From NCBI GenBank assembly GCA_021299875.1, contig JAJTEW010000004.1, positions 124,001 through 188,000 on the forward strand: 64,000 bases of DNA, written 5' to 3'. The position numbers and the translations under genes were made by a program. This document shows, in pieces, positions 1 to 8,004 of the stretch. This DNA is from Comamonadaceae bacterium. GTDB lineage: Bacteria > Pseudomonadota > Gammaproteobacteria > Burkholderiales > Burkholderiaceae_C. The notes below the pieces were generated by a model, which was given only the letters and a program-made list of their open reading frames with translations, was not told the origin of the DNA and did not search any database. Each line of letters starts with the position of its first letter. Position 1 is the stretch's first letter.

Positions 1-609
1 TCCACCGTAGACCCGAACTGGTCGGTGGCTTTGGAGGCGCGCCTCGAAGCCATGAGCCTGCGCTATGTGGACGCGCCCATCTCGGGCGGTGCGGCCAAAG
101 CGGCCAGTGGCCAGATGACGATGATGACCGCGGGCAAGCCCGAGGCCTACGCGCTGGCCGAGCCGTTTTTGAACGCCATGGCCGCCAAGGTCTACAAGCT
201 GGGCGACAGCGCAGGCGCGGGCAGCAAGGTCAAGATCATCAACCAGCTGCTGGCGGGCGTGCACATTGCCGCTGCGGCCGAAGCGATGGCGCTGGGCCTG
301 CGCGAAGGCGTGGACGCCGCCGCTTTGTACGAGGTGATCACGAACAGCGCCGGCAACAGCTGGATGTTTGAAAACCGCATGGCCCATGTGCTGGCGGCCG
401 ACTACACGCCGCTGTCGGCCGTGGACATTTTTGTGAAGGATTTGGGCATCGTTCTGGACATGGCGCGTGCCAGCAAGTTCCCACTGCCGCTGTCTTCCAC
501 CGCGCACCAGATGTTCATGCAGGCCAGCACCGCGGGCTTTGCCAAAGAAGACGACAGCGCCGTGATCAAGATTTTTCCGGGCATTGAATTGCCGAAAGGC
601 AAGGCATGA
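1..609 (+). CDS. ltnD: L-threonate dehydrogenase-like (3-hydroxyisobutyrate dehydrogenase family), 5' end outside window
   Basis: The reading frame is open from base 1, so this is the C-terminal 202 residues of a roughly 300-residue protein; the Rossmann NAD-binding part is missing. Visible features are the DAPISGG substrate-loop motif and the GSKVKIINQLL stretch with the catalytic lysine of beta-hydroxyacid dehydrogenases, followed by the helical C-terminal domain. Family members oxidise short 2- or 3-hydroxy acids with NAD(P). The next gene is an OtnK-type kinase overlapping by 4 bp (ATGA), which points to the LtnD/OtnK route where L-threonate is oxidised to 2-oxo-tetronate and later phosphorylated. 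That assignment rests on the neighbour; the fragment alone shows only the family. Confidence 0.85.
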   Translation, partial: STVDPNWSVALEARLEAMSLRYVDAPISGGAAKAASGQMTMMTAGKPEAYALAEPFLNAMAAKVYKLGDSAGAGSKVKIINQLLAGVHIAAAAEAMALGLREGVDAAALYEVITNSAGNSWMFENRMAHVLAADYTPLSAVDIFVKDLGIVLDMARASKFPLPLSSTAHQMFMQASTAGFAKEDDSAVIKIFPGIELPKGKA

Positions 610-1874
610 GCGCGTTGAAACTGGGTTGCATTGCAGACGACTTCACCGGCGCGACCGATCTGGCCAACAACCTGGTGCGCTCGGGCATGCGGGTGGTGCA
701 AACCATTGGCGTGCCCACCGCACCTTTGGCGTCGGACGTGGACGCGGTGGTGGTGGCGCTCAAGTCGCGCACCATCCCCGCCGCCGAGGCCATCGCGCAA
801 TCACTCGATGCTTTGAAGTGGTTGCAAGCCCAAGGTGCGCAGCAAATTTATTTCAAATACTGCTCCACCTTTGACAGCACACCCGAAGGCAACATCGGCC
901 CGGTGACCGAGGCGCTGATGGACGCATTGGGATGCGACTTCACCATCGCCACGCCCGCCTTTCCGGACAACGGCCGCACGGTGTTCAAAGGCTATTTGTT
1001 TGCGGGCAACGTGCTGCTCAACGAGTCGGGCATGCAAAACCACCCCCTCACGCCCATGACGGACGCGAATTTGGTGCGCGTGATGCAAGCGCAAACGAAG
1101 CGCAAGGTGGGCCTGATCGACTACAAAACGGTGGCACAAGGCGAAGCGGCGGTTCGCGAACGCATCACTGCGCTGCGCACCGAAGGCGTGGGCGTGGCCG
1201 TGGTGGACGCGACCAGCAACGCCGACCTGCACCTGCTCGGGCCTGCCTTGAAAGGCATGCCGCTGGTCACCGCGGGTTCGGGCGTGGCGATTGGCCTGCC
1301 CGCCAACTTTGGCCTGCAGCCTTCTGTGCAAGCCAGCCAGTTGCCTGTGGCATCGGGCCTGCAAGCGGTGGTGTCGGGCAGTTGCTCGGTGGCCACCAAC
1401 GCGCAGGTGGCGCACTTCAAAGCCTCAGGGCGGCCAGCCATGGCCATCGCCCCGGCCAGCTTGATGCATGGCCAAAGCGACACCGTGGTGCAGCAGGTGC
1501 TGGCTTGGGCCGCACCGCTTTTGAATGACGGCCCGGTGCTGGTGTACTCCACCGCCGAGCCCGATGCTGTCAAAGCCGTACAGGCACAACTGGGCGTGGC
1601 CGAGGCGGGCGCTTTGGTCGAACATGCACTGGCCGCCGTGGCGCGTGGCCTGGTGGGCTTGGGCGTGCGTCAGTTGGTGGTGGCCGGTGGCGAAACCTCG
1701 GGCGCTTGTGTGCAGGCGCTGGGCATTGCGCAGCTGCAAATTGGTCCTCAAATTGACCCGGGCGTGCCGTGGTGCCATGCGCCCACCGACTCAGGGGGGC
1801 TGCACATCACCCTCAAGTCAGGCAATTTCGGCACCGAAGACTTCTTCAGCAAGGCCTTTGGCGCGCTGGGTTGA
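606..1874 (+). CDS. otnK: 3-oxo-tetronate kinase (four-carbon acid sugar kinase family)
   Basis: A 422-residue protein, the normal length for OtnK/DUF1537 kinases. The N-terminal half opens with the family's LGCIADDFTGATDLAN substrate-binding motif. The C-terminal nucleotide-binding half contains a GGETSG motif and the VPWCHAP and LKSGNFG segments typical of the family. OtnK phosphorylates 3-oxo-tetronate with ATP, and an OtnC aldolase then decarboxylates the product to dihydroxyacetone phosphate. The start codon overlaps the stop of the preceding dehydrogenase (ATGA at 606-609), so the two are translationally coupled. No aldolase or isomerase follows; those genes are presumably upstream of the window. 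Confidence 0.88.
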   Translation: MSALKLGCIADDFTGATDLANNLVRSGMRVVQTIGVPTAPLASDVDAVVVALKSRTIPAAEAIAQSLDALKWLQAQGAQQIYFKYCSTFDSTPEGNIGPVTEALMDALGCDFTIATPAFPDNGRTVFKGYLFAGNVLLNESGMQNHPLTPMTDANLVRVMQAQTKRKVGLIDYKTVAQGEAAVRERITALRTEGVGVAVVDATSNADLHLLGPALKGMPLVTAGSGVAIGLPANFGLQPSVQASQLPVASGLQAVVSGSCSVATNAQVAHFKASGRPAMAIAPASLMHGQSDTVVQQVLAWAAPLLNDGPVLVYSTAEPDAVKAVQAQLGVAEAGALVEHALAAVARGLVGLGVRQLVVAGGETSGACVQALGIAQLQIGPQIDPGVPWCHAPTDSGGLHITLKSGNFGTEDFFSKAFGALG

Positions 1875-1954
1875 CACCTTCAGCCCCGGCACACTCAACG
1901 AGCTGCAAGCGGGCGTTCAGATCGGGGTGGGCTGCGGGGTTTGAATGCGGGTGT

Positions 1955-3001
1955 TCAGGCCGCTTCTTTGTAAAAGAAGCCGCCGTGCACACCGCGCGGC
2001 GCCAAGGGGCCAACCGCTTTGCTGATCGCGCCAATGTGCTCAGGCGTGGTGCCACAGCAGCCGCCCACGATGTTGACCAAGCCTTCGGCGGCAAACTCGT
2101 GCAGCAGGCGGCTGGTGACTTCGGGGGTTTCGTCAAAGCCGGTGTCGCTCATGGGGTTGGGCAAGCCGGCATTGGGGTAGCAGCTGATGAAGGTGTCGCC
2201 CGCGACTTTGTTCAACTCTTGAATGTAGGGGCGCATCAGCGTGGCGCCCAAGGCGCAGTTCAGGCCAATGGCCAAGGGCTGGGCGTGGCGCACGCTGTGC
2301 CAAAAAGCGGTCACGGTCTGGCCGCTCAAGATGCGGCCCGAAGCATCGGTCACGGTGCCACTGATGATGAGGGGCAGGCGTTCGCCGCTGGCTTCAAAGA
2401 ATTCTTCAATGGCGAACAACGCGGCCTTGGCGTTCAAGGTGTCAAAAATGGTTTCGACCAAGAGCACATCTGAGCCGCCTTCGACCAAGGCTTCGACCTG
2501 TTCGTAATAGGCGGCGCGCAGCTCTTCAAAGGTGATGTTGCGCGCACCGGCGTCGTTCACATCGGGGCTGATGCTGGCGGTCTTGGGCGTGGGGCCCAAA
2601 GCGCCCACCACATAGCGGGGCTTGTCGGGGGTGGAGAACTTGTCGCAAGCGGCGCGCGCCAATTTGGCCGATTGCAGGTTCATCTCACGGGCCAAGTGCT
2701 GCATGTCGTAGTCGGCCTGGGCCACCGTGGTGGCGCCAAAGGTGTTGGTCTCGATCAGGTCGGCGCCCGCCGCCAAGTAGCCTTCGTGGATGTCGCGGAT
2801 CACATCGGGCCGGGTCAGGCTCAGCAACTCATTGTTGCCTTTGATGTCTTTCGGAAAGTCTTTGAAGCGCTCACCCCGGTAGTCGGCCTCAGACAGTTTG
2901 AAGCGCTGGATCATGGTGCCCATGGCGCCATCCAAAATGGCGATGCGGGTTTTCAGGATCTCGGGCAGCGCTTGGGCGCGGGTGTAGGCAAGGGTCTTCA
3001 T
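1955..3001 (-). CDS. metH: Methionine synthase, homocysteine-binding half (split MetH)
   Basis: A 348-residue stand-alone homocysteine S-methyltransferase domain. N-terminal ILDGAMGTM is the barrel's first strand. The three zinc-binding cysteines are at about 249 (GLNCA) and 315-316 (GGCCGTTP). It corresponds to the first module of cobalamin-dependent MetH; the folate, B12 and reactivation modules are not in this window, as expected for lineages that encode MetH as two polypeptides. I chose ATG at 3001 because homology begins there; the frame is open further upstream, but that stretch overlaps the end of queC. It lies 25 bp downstream of queC on the same strand and may be cotranscribed. A betaine- or SMM-dependent BHMT-like enzyme is the alternative reading. 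Confidence 0.88.
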   Translation of the reverse strand: MKTLAYTRAQALPEILKTRIAILDGAMGTMIQRFKLSEADYRGERFKDFPKDIKGNNELLSLTRPDVIRDIHEGYLAAGADLIETNTFGATTVAQADYDMQHLAREMNLQSAKLARAACDKFSTPDKPRYVVGALGPTPKTASISPDVNDAGARNITFEELRAAYYEQVEALVEGGSDVLLVETIFDTLNAKAALFAIEEFFEASGERLPLIISGTVTDASGRILSGQTVTAFWHSVRHAQPLAIGLNCALGATLMRPYIQELNKVAGDTFISCYPNAGLPNPMSDTGFDETPEVTSRLLHEFAAEGLVNIVGGCCGTTPEHIGAISKAVGPLAPRGVHGGFFYKEAA

Positions 3002-3026
3002 GGCCTCTATTGTAAAAGTCCCGCTT

Positions 3027-3746
3027 TCAAGTCTTGGTGTAGCGCTCAAAGCCCGCTGCCCGCAACTGGCATGCCGGGCACTGGCCGCAGCCATAACCCC
3101 AATCGTGGCGCTGCGTGCGGTCGCCTAAATAGCAGGTGTGGGTGTGTTCCACAACCAAGTCCACCAGCGCCTGACCGCCTTGCGCCGAGTCGGCTTGTTG
3201 GCCCACATCGTGTGCCAGTTGCCAGGTTTGGGCCTTGTCGATCCACATCAATGGCGTTTCGATCAGCAGCTTGCGGTCCATGCCCAGCGACAGGGCGACC
3301 TGCATGGCCTTCATGGTGTCGTCGCGGCAGTCGGGGTAGCCCGAAAAATCGGTCTCGCACACCCCGGTGACGATGACCTGCAAACCCCGGCGGTAAGCCA
3401 GCGCAGCGGCCAGCGTGAGGAACAACAGGTTGCGCCCCGGCACAAAGGTGTTGGGCAGGCCCGAGCCTTCCATCTCGATGGCGGTGTCGCGGGTCAGGGA
3501 TGTTTCGCTGACCTGCCCCAGGATGCCCGCGTCCAGCAAATGGTCTTCGCCCATCTTGGGGGCCCAAGTTGGAAAGCGCGCCTTGATCGCAGACAAGACG
3601 TTCAGGCGCGCGTCCAGCTCGACCTTGTGGCGCTGACCGTAGTCAAACGCCAGGGTTTCGACGCGTTCGTAACGGCTGAGGGCATGGGCCAAGCAGGTGG
3701 TGGAGTCTTGGCCACCAGAAAACAGAACAAGGGCAGAGGTGTGCAT
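3027..3746 (-). CDS. queC: 7-cyano-7-deazaguanine synthase
   Basis: A 239-residue protein of normal QueC length. It makes preQ0 from 7-carboxy-7-deazaguanine, ammonia and ATP in the queuosine pathway. The PP-loop ATP pyrophosphatase motif SGGQDSTT is at residues 10-17, and the C-terminal zinc site is CYLG...CGQCPAC. ATG at 3746 is chosen because the ATPase strand begins immediately after it; the frame stays open upstream but that part is low-complexity and proline-rich. The 440 bp upstream is the repeat-rich gap described separately. Confidence 0.95.
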   Translation of the reverse strand: MHTSALVLFSGGQDSTTCLAHALSRYERVETLAFDYGQRHKVELDARLNVLSAIKARFPTWAPKMGEDHLLDAGILGQVSETSLTRDTAIEMEGSGLPNTFVPGRNLLFLTLAAALAYRRGLQVIVTGVCETDFSGYPDCRDDTMKAMQVALSLGMDRKLLIETPLMWIDKAQTWQLAHDVGQQADSAQGGQALVDLVVEHTHTCYLGDRTQRHDWGYGCGQCPACQLRAAGFERYTKT

Positions 3747-3830
3747 GGGCTGGGATGGTAACGCTTGGATCTCTGGGGAGTTGTCAGCGGTGGGGCGTGT
3801 CGTGCATTTGGAAGGGGGCGTTGGAGGGTC

Positions 3831-3914
3831 GCGATTGGAAGGGGGCGGCTGCGGGCTCCTCATGAGGCGGGGGTACGCCAAAATCGTCGCCCGCCGCCGC
3901 CCCCTTCCAATCGC
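3831..3914 (+). repeat. Hairpin element A: long stem presenting a conserved 31-nt loop
   Basis: A perfect 19-bp inverted repeat (3831-3849 with 3896-3914) extends inward with a few mismatches. It encloses a 31-nt core at 3858-3888. The core is made of the palindrome CCTCATGAGG, a small GGCG/CGCC hairpin and an AAAATCGTC tail. The same core occurs exactly, inverted, at 4060-4090. Confidence 0.85.
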
Positions 3915-4032
3915 TGGTGGTGGTCGTCAGTCTTGCTGGCGGTAAATACATTCCTTGCTGGTGGTGACCGCTTTTCTTGCAGCCATCAAACGCTAGCCTT
4001 GAGCGTACTGGCCGCGCAGCCCATGGTCTGCT

Positions 4033-4118
4033 GTGGGTGGGTGAGGGCGGGTAGAGGGTGACGATTTTGGCGTACCCCCGCCTCATGAGGAACCCTGTGC
4101 CCGCCCTCACCCACCCAC
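4033..4118 (-). repeat. Hairpin element B: same core, inverted, on a different stem
   Basis: A perfect 19-bp inverted repeat (4033-4051 with 4100-4118), a 3x3 internal loop, then about 5 more pairs, enclosing the 31-nt core at 4060-4090 as the reverse complement of 3858-3888. The stem sequence is unrelated to that of element A, yet is also fully paired. A 10-base partial match to the core tail (CGCCAAAATC) follows at about 4127-4136. Confidence 0.85.
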
Positions 4119-4188
4119 ACCACACCCGCCAAAATCAAGCCGCCCAATAGCGGACAATCACCCCTCACCCAAAGCTGTCACACCGAAC

Positions 4189-6273
4189 GTGTCCCCCCAC
4201 CTCCCCATCCTGCGCGAAGTTTTTGGCTACGACGCCTTTCGCGGACCGCAGCAGGCCATCATCGACCATGTGGCCGCCGGGGGCGATGCGCTGGTGCTCA
4301 TGCCCACGGGCGGGGGCAAATCACTCTGCTACCAAATTCCGGCCATTGCGCGCCAACGCGCAGGCCACGGCATCACGGTGGTGGTCTCGCCGCTGATCGC
4401 GCTGATGCATGACCAAGTCGGTGCACTGCACGAGGCGGGCGTGAACGCCGCTTTTTTGAACTCCACCCTGACGAGCGAAGAAGCCAGCGACATTGAACGC
4501 CGCTTGTTGCGCGGCGAAATCACCCTGCTCTACGCCGCGCCTGAACGCGTGACCAACGGCCGCTTTTTGGCGCAGATGGACTCGCTGCAAGAGCGCGGCC
4601 TGCTGAGCCTGTTTGCGATTGATGAAGCGCATTGCGTGAGCCAGTGGGGGCACGACTTCAGGCCCGAATACCGGGGCCTCACGGTGCTGCACGAGCGCTA
4701 CCCCAGCGTGCCGCGCGTGGCGCTCACGGCCACGGCCGATGCGCTGACGCGCGCCGACATCATCGAGCGGCTGCAACTGGAAAGCGCCGAGCTGTTCATC
4801 AGCAGCTTTGACCGTCCCAACATCCGTTACACCATCGTCGAGAAAAAAGAAGCCAGCACCCAACTGCTGCGCTTCATTGAGCGCGACCACCCCGAAGCCG
4901 CGGGCGTGGTGTATTGCCAGTCGCGCAAACGGGTGGAAGAGGTTGCGGCCATGCTGTGTGAGGCGGGCGTCCATGCGCTGCCGTATCACGCGGGTCTGCC
5001 CGCCGAGATGCGTCAGCGCCACCAGAACGAATTTCTGCGCGAAGAGGGCGTGGTGATGGTGGCCACCATCGCATTCGGCATGGGCATCGACAAACCCGAT
5101 GTGCGTTTTGTGGCGCACCTGGACATGCCCAAAAACATCGAAGGCTATTACCAAGAGACGGGACGCGCCGGGCGCGACGGCTTGGCGTCAGACGCTTGGA
5201 TGGCCTATGGCCTGCAAGACGTGGTCAACCAGCGCCGCATGATCGACGAAAGCCCGGCGGGCGAAGAGTTCAAGCAAGTCATGCGCGGCAAGCTCGACGC
5301 CCTGCTGGCCCTGGCCGAAGCCACCGACTGCCGCCGCGTGCGCCTGCTGAGCTACTTTGACGAAACCTACAAGGGCCAAACCGAAAGCAGCCAGGGCGTG
5401 TACATGCCGTATTGCGGCAACTGTGACAACTGCCTGAACCCGCCCGAGGTGTGGGACGGCACCGATGCGGCGCGCAAACTGCTGTCCACCGTTTACCGCT
5501 GTCACCAGGCCAGCGGCCACAGCTTTGGCGCGGCGCACACCATGGACATCGTGCGCGGCAAAAAAACCGAAAAAGTGGCGCAACGCGGCCACGAGAGCAT
5601 CAGCACCTTTGGCGTGGGGGCCGAGTACAGCGACCAGCAACTGCGCGCCGTGATGCGCCAGCTGATCGCCATTGGCGCGCTGCATGTGCACACCGAAGAA
5701 GGCTTCAGCACCCTGCACCTGACCGAAGGTTCACGCGCCGTGCTGAAGGGCGATGTGCCGGTGCAGCTGCGCGAGAGCACCAGCCAGCGCGCCGACAAAC
5801 GCACACGCAGCCGCAGCGCCCCATCCCCCGCCGCCGCCAACCTGGGGCAAGACGCGATGGTGCGCTACATCAACCTCAAGGCCTGGCGCGCCGAAGTGGC
5901 CAAAGAGCACAACCTGCCCGCCTATGTGGTACCTCAATGGGCAAGCCCTCACCGCGCCACATCAAGTACAGCGCCAGTTGCCGCATCTCCAAAGCACCCC
6001 AAGGCGGGGTTTCGGCGCGAATTCCGGCATAGCAACTGCGCAAGCGTCGCTCCAGCGATCCCGGTTTTTGCCATTCCAAACGGTACACCGGGTAACCATT
6101 GGGCTGCCCTTGACTCAGCAGGTCGGTGTATAGGCGTTGCCCAAAATTCTGGTCATGGCACTGGGCGCACGACAAATTCATTTGGCCTTGGCGTTGTGAA
6201 AACAAAGTCGCCCCCGCTTGCCAGTGGTCGCGCGCCGCACCGCCAACGTCTACCCGCAAAGGCATGCCTTTAG
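4189..6273 (+). CDS. recQ: ATP-dependent DNA helicase RecQ with a foreign, read-through C-terminus
   Basis: Residues 1-580 are a normal RecQ: Walker A GGGKS at 41-45, the DEAHC box, helicase C domain with QETGRAGRDG, the zinc cysteines ending CGNCDNC, the RQC winged helix, and the beginning of the HRDC domain (LKAWRAEVAKEHNLPAYVV). At about base 5930 homology stops. The last 114 residues are simply the antisense of soxA, so the HRDC domain is cut and the frame runs on to a chance stop. RecQ unwinds duplex DNA 3' to 5' in recombination and repair; the HRDC domain is an accessory DNA-binding part. The start is GTG at 4189, with no obvious ribosome site. A functional truncated helicase is possible, as is an assembly artefact. 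Confidence 0.85.
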   Translation: MSPHLPILREVFGYDAFRGPQQAIIDHVAAGGDALVLMPTGGGKSLCYQIPAIARQRAGHGITVVVSPLIALMHDQVGALHEAGVNAAFLNSTLTSEEASDIERRLLRGEITLLYAAPERVTNGRFLAQMDSLQERGLLSLFAIDEAHCVSQWGHDFRPEYRGLTVLHERYPSVPRVALTATADALTRADIIERLQLESAELFISSFDRPNIRYTIVEKKEASTQLLRFIERDHPEAAGVVYCQSRKRVEEVAAMLCEAGVHALPYHAGLPAEMRQRHQNEFLREEGVVMVATIAFGMGIDKPDVRFVAHLDMPKNIEGYYQETGRAGRDGLASDAWMAYGLQDVVNQRRMIDESPAGEEFKQVMRGKLDALLALAEATDCRRVRLLSYFDETYKGQTESSQGVYMPYCGNCDNCLNPPEVWDGTDAARKLLSTVYRCHQASGHSFGAAHTMDIVRGKKTEKVAQRGHESISTFGVGAEYSDQQLRAVMRQLIAIGALHVHTEEGFSTLHLTEGSRAVLKGDVPVQLRESTSQRADKRTRSRSAPSPAAANLGQDAMVRYINLKAWRAEVAKEHNLPAYVVPQWASPHRATSSTAPVAASPKHPKAGFRREFRHSNCASVAPAIPVFAIPNGTPGNHWAALDSAGRCIGVAQNSGHGTGRTTNSFGLGVVKTKSPPLASGRAPHRQRLPAKACL

Positions 6274-6769
6274 AGGCCTGAGTGACCAGCAATGTCAGCC
6301 CGAGCAAGACATCGGATTCAGGCTGTAGCCCAGCTGCTTGTTGGTGGCGCGTGGTGCATTGGTGGATGCGGTCTTCGAGGTTGAAGAGTCGCCCGCTGGC
6401 GGCATCGATGGCGGGGTAACGCGTGGCAACACCCTTCATGCTGGTGGCCACTGCACCGTGGCAACTGACGCACGATTTGCCGTTTGCGGCACTGGGCTGG
6501 GCCCAAGCTTGCGCGCCTTGGCTCAGCCAGAGCTGGGCGGGGTTGGCAAACTCGTCGGCTTGCAAGGCTTGCACATCCTTGCCCGAATAATGCAGGCCCG
6601 ATTTGAGCTGCGACAAAGGCAAGCTGCGTGCGGGTGGCGTTGCCGTTTGCGCAGCGGCGAACCTCATCCCGCCCCACAACGCGATCACCATGAAAACCAA
6701 CCAGCACAACTGGATCACGGTGCGCACACACCCAGCTGCGGGCATCGATGCGAACGCTCTGCTGCTCAT
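5876..6769 (-). CDS. soxA: Sulfur oxidation diheme cytochrome SoxA, C-terminal end replaced
   Basis: A 297-residue protein with an N-terminal signal segment (about residues 12-41). Heme motifs are CVSCH at 100-104 and CAQCH at 201-205, and the active-site cysteine is C246 in the RLRSCYAGIRAE motif. With SoxX it forms the periplasmic heterodimer that attaches thiosulfate to the SoxY cysteine. Residues to about 281 match SoxA (GLPIEVP end region). The remaining 16 residues are antisense recQ, so the true C-terminus and anything downstream, such as soxB, have been lost at this breakpoint. ATG at 6769 starts 4 bp after the soxZ stop, which argues for one operon. All catalytic residues remain, so activity is possible. 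Confidence 0.85.
   Translation of the reverse strand: MSSRAFASMPAAGCVRTVIQLCWLVFMVIALWGGMRFAAAQTATPPARSLPLSQLKSGLHYSGKDVQALQADEFANPAQLWLSQGAQAWAQPSAANGKSCVSCHGAVATSMKGVATRYPAIDAASGRLFNLEDRIHQCTTRHQQAAGLQPESDVLLGLTLLVTQASKGMPLRVDVGGAARDHWQAGATLFSQRQGQMNLSCAQCHDQNFGQRLYTDLLSQGQPNGYPVYRLEWQKPGSLERRLRSCYAGIRAETPPWGALEMRQLALYLMWRGEGLPIEVPHRRAGCALWPLRRARP
5926..5938. other. Rearrangement breakpoint joining recQ and soxA tail to tail
   Basis: The recQ frame matches RecQ up to the codons for YVV (ending near 5930), and the opposite-strand soxA frame matches SoxA up to the codons for EVP (beginning near 5932). A GGTACC hexamer spans 5928-5933 at the junction. Neither gene has its native stop codon. 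Confidence 0.75.
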
Positions 6770-6773
6770 GCGC

Positions 6774-7115
6774 TCAGGGGCTGCTCTTGGGCAAGACCGG
6801 CAGCATTTGCCGCAAGTGGCCTTTGACACCCCGGTCATCGGTCCACGCCACATGCATCTCGGCCGTTTGCTCTGCTCGCACAAAAAATTCGAACAAGGGG
6901 TTGGCTGAAATCCCCGACGAAGGCTCCACATGAAACACCTCTTGTTGGCCCCAGGTGCAGGTCAATGACTGGATCACATTGCGTGGCACCAATTTGCCCA
7001 ACAGGTCTGGCAGATAACCGGTTTCCATGGGGTGTTGCACCAGCAGACGCACTTTGACCACGTCCCCCGCCAAGACGCGTTCAGGCCATTGGATGCGTGC
7101 AAATGCCATGGTCAT
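6774..7115 (-). CDS. soxZ: Thiosulfate oxidation carrier complex protein SoxZ
   Basis: A 113-residue, beta-sandwich SoxZ. Conserved segments are HPMETG near residue 28, GKLVPRNVI near 40 and ISANPLFEFFVR near 69. SoxZ pairs with SoxY to form the carrier on whose SoxY cysteine sulfur intermediates are bound in the periplasm. It has no signal peptide of its own, as usual for SoxZ, which is exported with SoxY. ATG at 7115 overlaps the soxY stop (ATGA, 7112-7115); a second in-frame ATG lies at 7109. Confidence 0.9.
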   Translation of the reverse strand: MTMAFARIQWPERVLAGDVVKVRLLVQHPMETGYLPDLLGKLVPRNVIQSLTCTWGQQEVFHVEPSSGISANPLFEFFVRAEQTAEMHVAWTDDRGVKGHLRQMLPVLPKSSP

Positions 7116-7597
7116 GAGGCGTCGACGCAAGCCGACTCGGTGACGATGATTTCCATCTGCCCATAACGAAACTCGCCACTGGACAGGCGCGCCAAAGCGA
7201 CCACTTGCTGGGTACCCGCCAAGCGCAGGCGTGTGCTGATTTCGGCGCGTCCGTTCCACGGCCCCAAATGAAAAACCGCCATGCGCGTCACCGGGTTGCG
7301 TTGCGACAACAGGTACAAATGCGTCACATGGTCTTGCGGCGTCATGGGGCTTTGCACCTGCACCGTGACAGGCACCAAAGTCCCGTTGTCGGCCAACACA
7401 GGGGCCACGATCTTCACGTCTTGCCGCAACAAGCGAGCGCCTTGGGTCAGGGGCCCCATCATCTGCGCCAAGCTCAACAACTGGCCCGACGCCATGTCTT
7501 GGGCGCGGCTGGGCCACAGCTGAACTGCCAGCCCATAAAGACCGGCCCGCAGCGTCTGCCGCAAGCCCTCGCGACGGGTCACTGTGGGCCACTTCAT
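7112..7597 (-). CDS. soxY: Thiosulfate carrier protein SoxY, non-canonical C-terminal arm
   Basis: A 161-residue SoxY-family protein. The N-terminus carries an RREGLRQTL twin-arginine-like signal ending near residue 33, so the SoxYZ pair should be exported folded. The immunoglobulin-like body matches SoxY, with a region like LYLLSQRNP near the middle. Canonical SoxY ends in a flexible GGCG(G) arm whose cysteine carries the sulfur substrate. Here the last residues are TESACVDAS, with a single cysteine at 157 but none of the flanking glycines. This may be a divergent carrier with a different substrate or partner. It is coupled to soxX upstream and soxZ downstream by 4-bp overlaps. Confidence 0.82.
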   Translation of the reverse strand: MKWPTVTRREGLRQTLRAGLYGLAVQLWPSRAQDMASGQLLSLAQMMGPLTQGARLLRQDVKIVAPVLADNGTLVPVTVQVQSPMTPQDHVTHLYLLSQRNPVTRMAVFHLGPWNGRAEISTRLRLAGTQQVVALARLSSGEFRYGQMEIIVTESACVDAS

Positions 7598-8004
7598 GGC
7601 GTGGCCTTGCTGGGCAAGAACAAGTAACTCAAGATGTCTTCAAGCCCCTGCGCCGTCAAAATGGTTTGCCCTTTGTAGGGGCTGGCCACATTCTGCAAAC
7701 CCTCGGTACTGAAATAGGCCGGCATGGTGGTTTGCGGGTTGAAGCGCCGGGCATCGGCGATGCGCTCGCGGGCTTGAGCCTTTGTGCTGCGCTCGGGCAA
7801 ACCGACCAAAGACGGGCCGAGTGCGCCACCCGCAGGCAAGCCCTGCACTTGATGGCACAGCACACAGCCGCTGTCTTGTCTTTGCAAGAGCAAGGCTTTG
7901 CCCCGCTCTGGCGAGCCGGCTTGGAGGGCATCAGGCGTTTGCGCTGCGGCACAGCCAGCGCTGAACACCAAGGCCCACACCCGCGCCAAGCCCAGCACTG
8001 TCAT
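7594..8004 (-). CDS. soxX: Sulfur oxidation c-type cytochrome SoxX
   Basis: A 136-residue monoheme cytochrome with a signal peptide (about 1-21). The heme-binding motif CVLCH is at 47-51, and a methionine ligand is plausible at M94 in the TTMPAYF motif. SoxX partners SoxA and passes electrons from thiosulfate conjugation to the respiratory chain. The start ATG at 8004 overlaps the stop of the molybdenum hydroxylase gene iorB (ATGA at 8001-8004), and its stop overlaps soxY in the same way. It therefore sits inside a single translationally coupled operon. Confidence 0.9.
   Translation of the reverse strand: MTVLGLARVWALVFSAGCAAAQTPDALQAGSPERGKALLLQRQDSGCVLCHQVQGLPAGGALGPSLVGLPERSTKAQARERIADARRFNPQTTMPAYFSTEGLQNVASPYKGQTILTAQGLEDILSYLFLPSKATP

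Larger units (their letters stand above)
3747..4188. other. Gene-free, repeat-rich intergenic block between queC and recQ
   Basis: No credible gene in 442 bp. It holds two hairpin elements (3831-3914 and 4033-4118), a 13-bp sequence present at 3808-3820 and 3835-3847 and again inverted within 3896-3914, and the promoters of the divergently transcribed queC and recQ, which I could not place. Short open frames here exist only because the repeat core happens to be open. Confidence 0.75.
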
